Shown piece by piece: positions 13,344-13,346 of a stretch of 13,346 nucleotides of DNA; position 1 is the stretch's first letter, and each line of letters begins with the position of its first letter. Source of the stretch: Aureispira sp045105775 (lineage in GTDB: Bacteria; Bacteroidota; Bacteroidia; Chitinophagales; Saprospiraceae). Both the position numbers and the translations under genes were made by a program. Where the stretch lies: contig JBGCDW010000066.1 in NCBI GenBank assembly GCA_045105775.1, positions 1 through 13,346 of the forward strand, read 5' to 3'. The notes beneath the pieces are model-generated. The model saw only the letters and a program-made list of their open reading frames with translations, ran no database searches and was not told the origin of the DNA.

Positions 13344-13346
13344 ATT

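Overview
The window looks like a chromosomal segment of a low-GC marine-type Bacteroidota, most likely a saprospirian (Saprospiraceae, Aureispira-like). The supporting signs are a TonB-dependent receptor with an N-terminal CarboxypepD_reg-like domain, free-standing secreted TonB C-terminal-domain proteins with the FPGCE motif, Bacteroidota-style promoter motifs, and few Shine-Dalgarno sequences. The genus is an inference, not a demonstration.

Layout. Positions 1-750 hold no convincing gene, but they contain a TATATTTG promoter-like element, several inverted repeats and one tiny ORF. Next on the + strand come a large outer-membrane TonB-dependent receptor (751-3696) with two hairpin terminators behind it, a class I/II PLP aminotransferase (start corrected to 3818) with its own terminator, and a small secreted or membrane protein of unknown function (5276-5707). 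A long palindrome (5712-5763) separates this from two minus-strand genes: a patatin-like phospholipase (5775-6695) and, upstream of it, an 853-residue protein (6826-9387). The latter joins about eight transmembrane helices to a C-terminal domain that I read as lipoxygenase-like. A 387-bp divergent region leads to a + strand cluster of tyrosine recombinase (9775-10614), a second small membrane protein paralogous to the first (10644-11081), and anhydro-N-acetylmuramic acid kinase AnmK (11100-12209). AnmK overlaps, tail to tail, a secreted TonB-domain protein (12199-12669, minus). The window ends in the C-terminal remnant of a second TonB-domain gene, cut off or frameshifted next to a 102-bp imperfect palindrome (13242-13343).

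How the genes may work together. The most interesting unit is the phospholipase next to the membrane-anchored lipoxygenase-like protein. A patatin releases fatty acids from membrane lipids, and a lipoxygenase oxygenates polyunsaturated fatty acids. Aureispira is known for containing arachidonic acid, so a membrane-bound oxylipin-type module is a reasonable hypothesis. Two cautions apply. A terminator-like hairpin lies between the two genes, and the fourth metal ligand and C-terminus of the lipoxygenase-like domain differ from the canonical enzyme. The other genes (receptor, TonB-domain proteins, AnmK cell-wall recycling, aminotransferase) look like ordinary envelope and housekeeping functions in separate transcription units.
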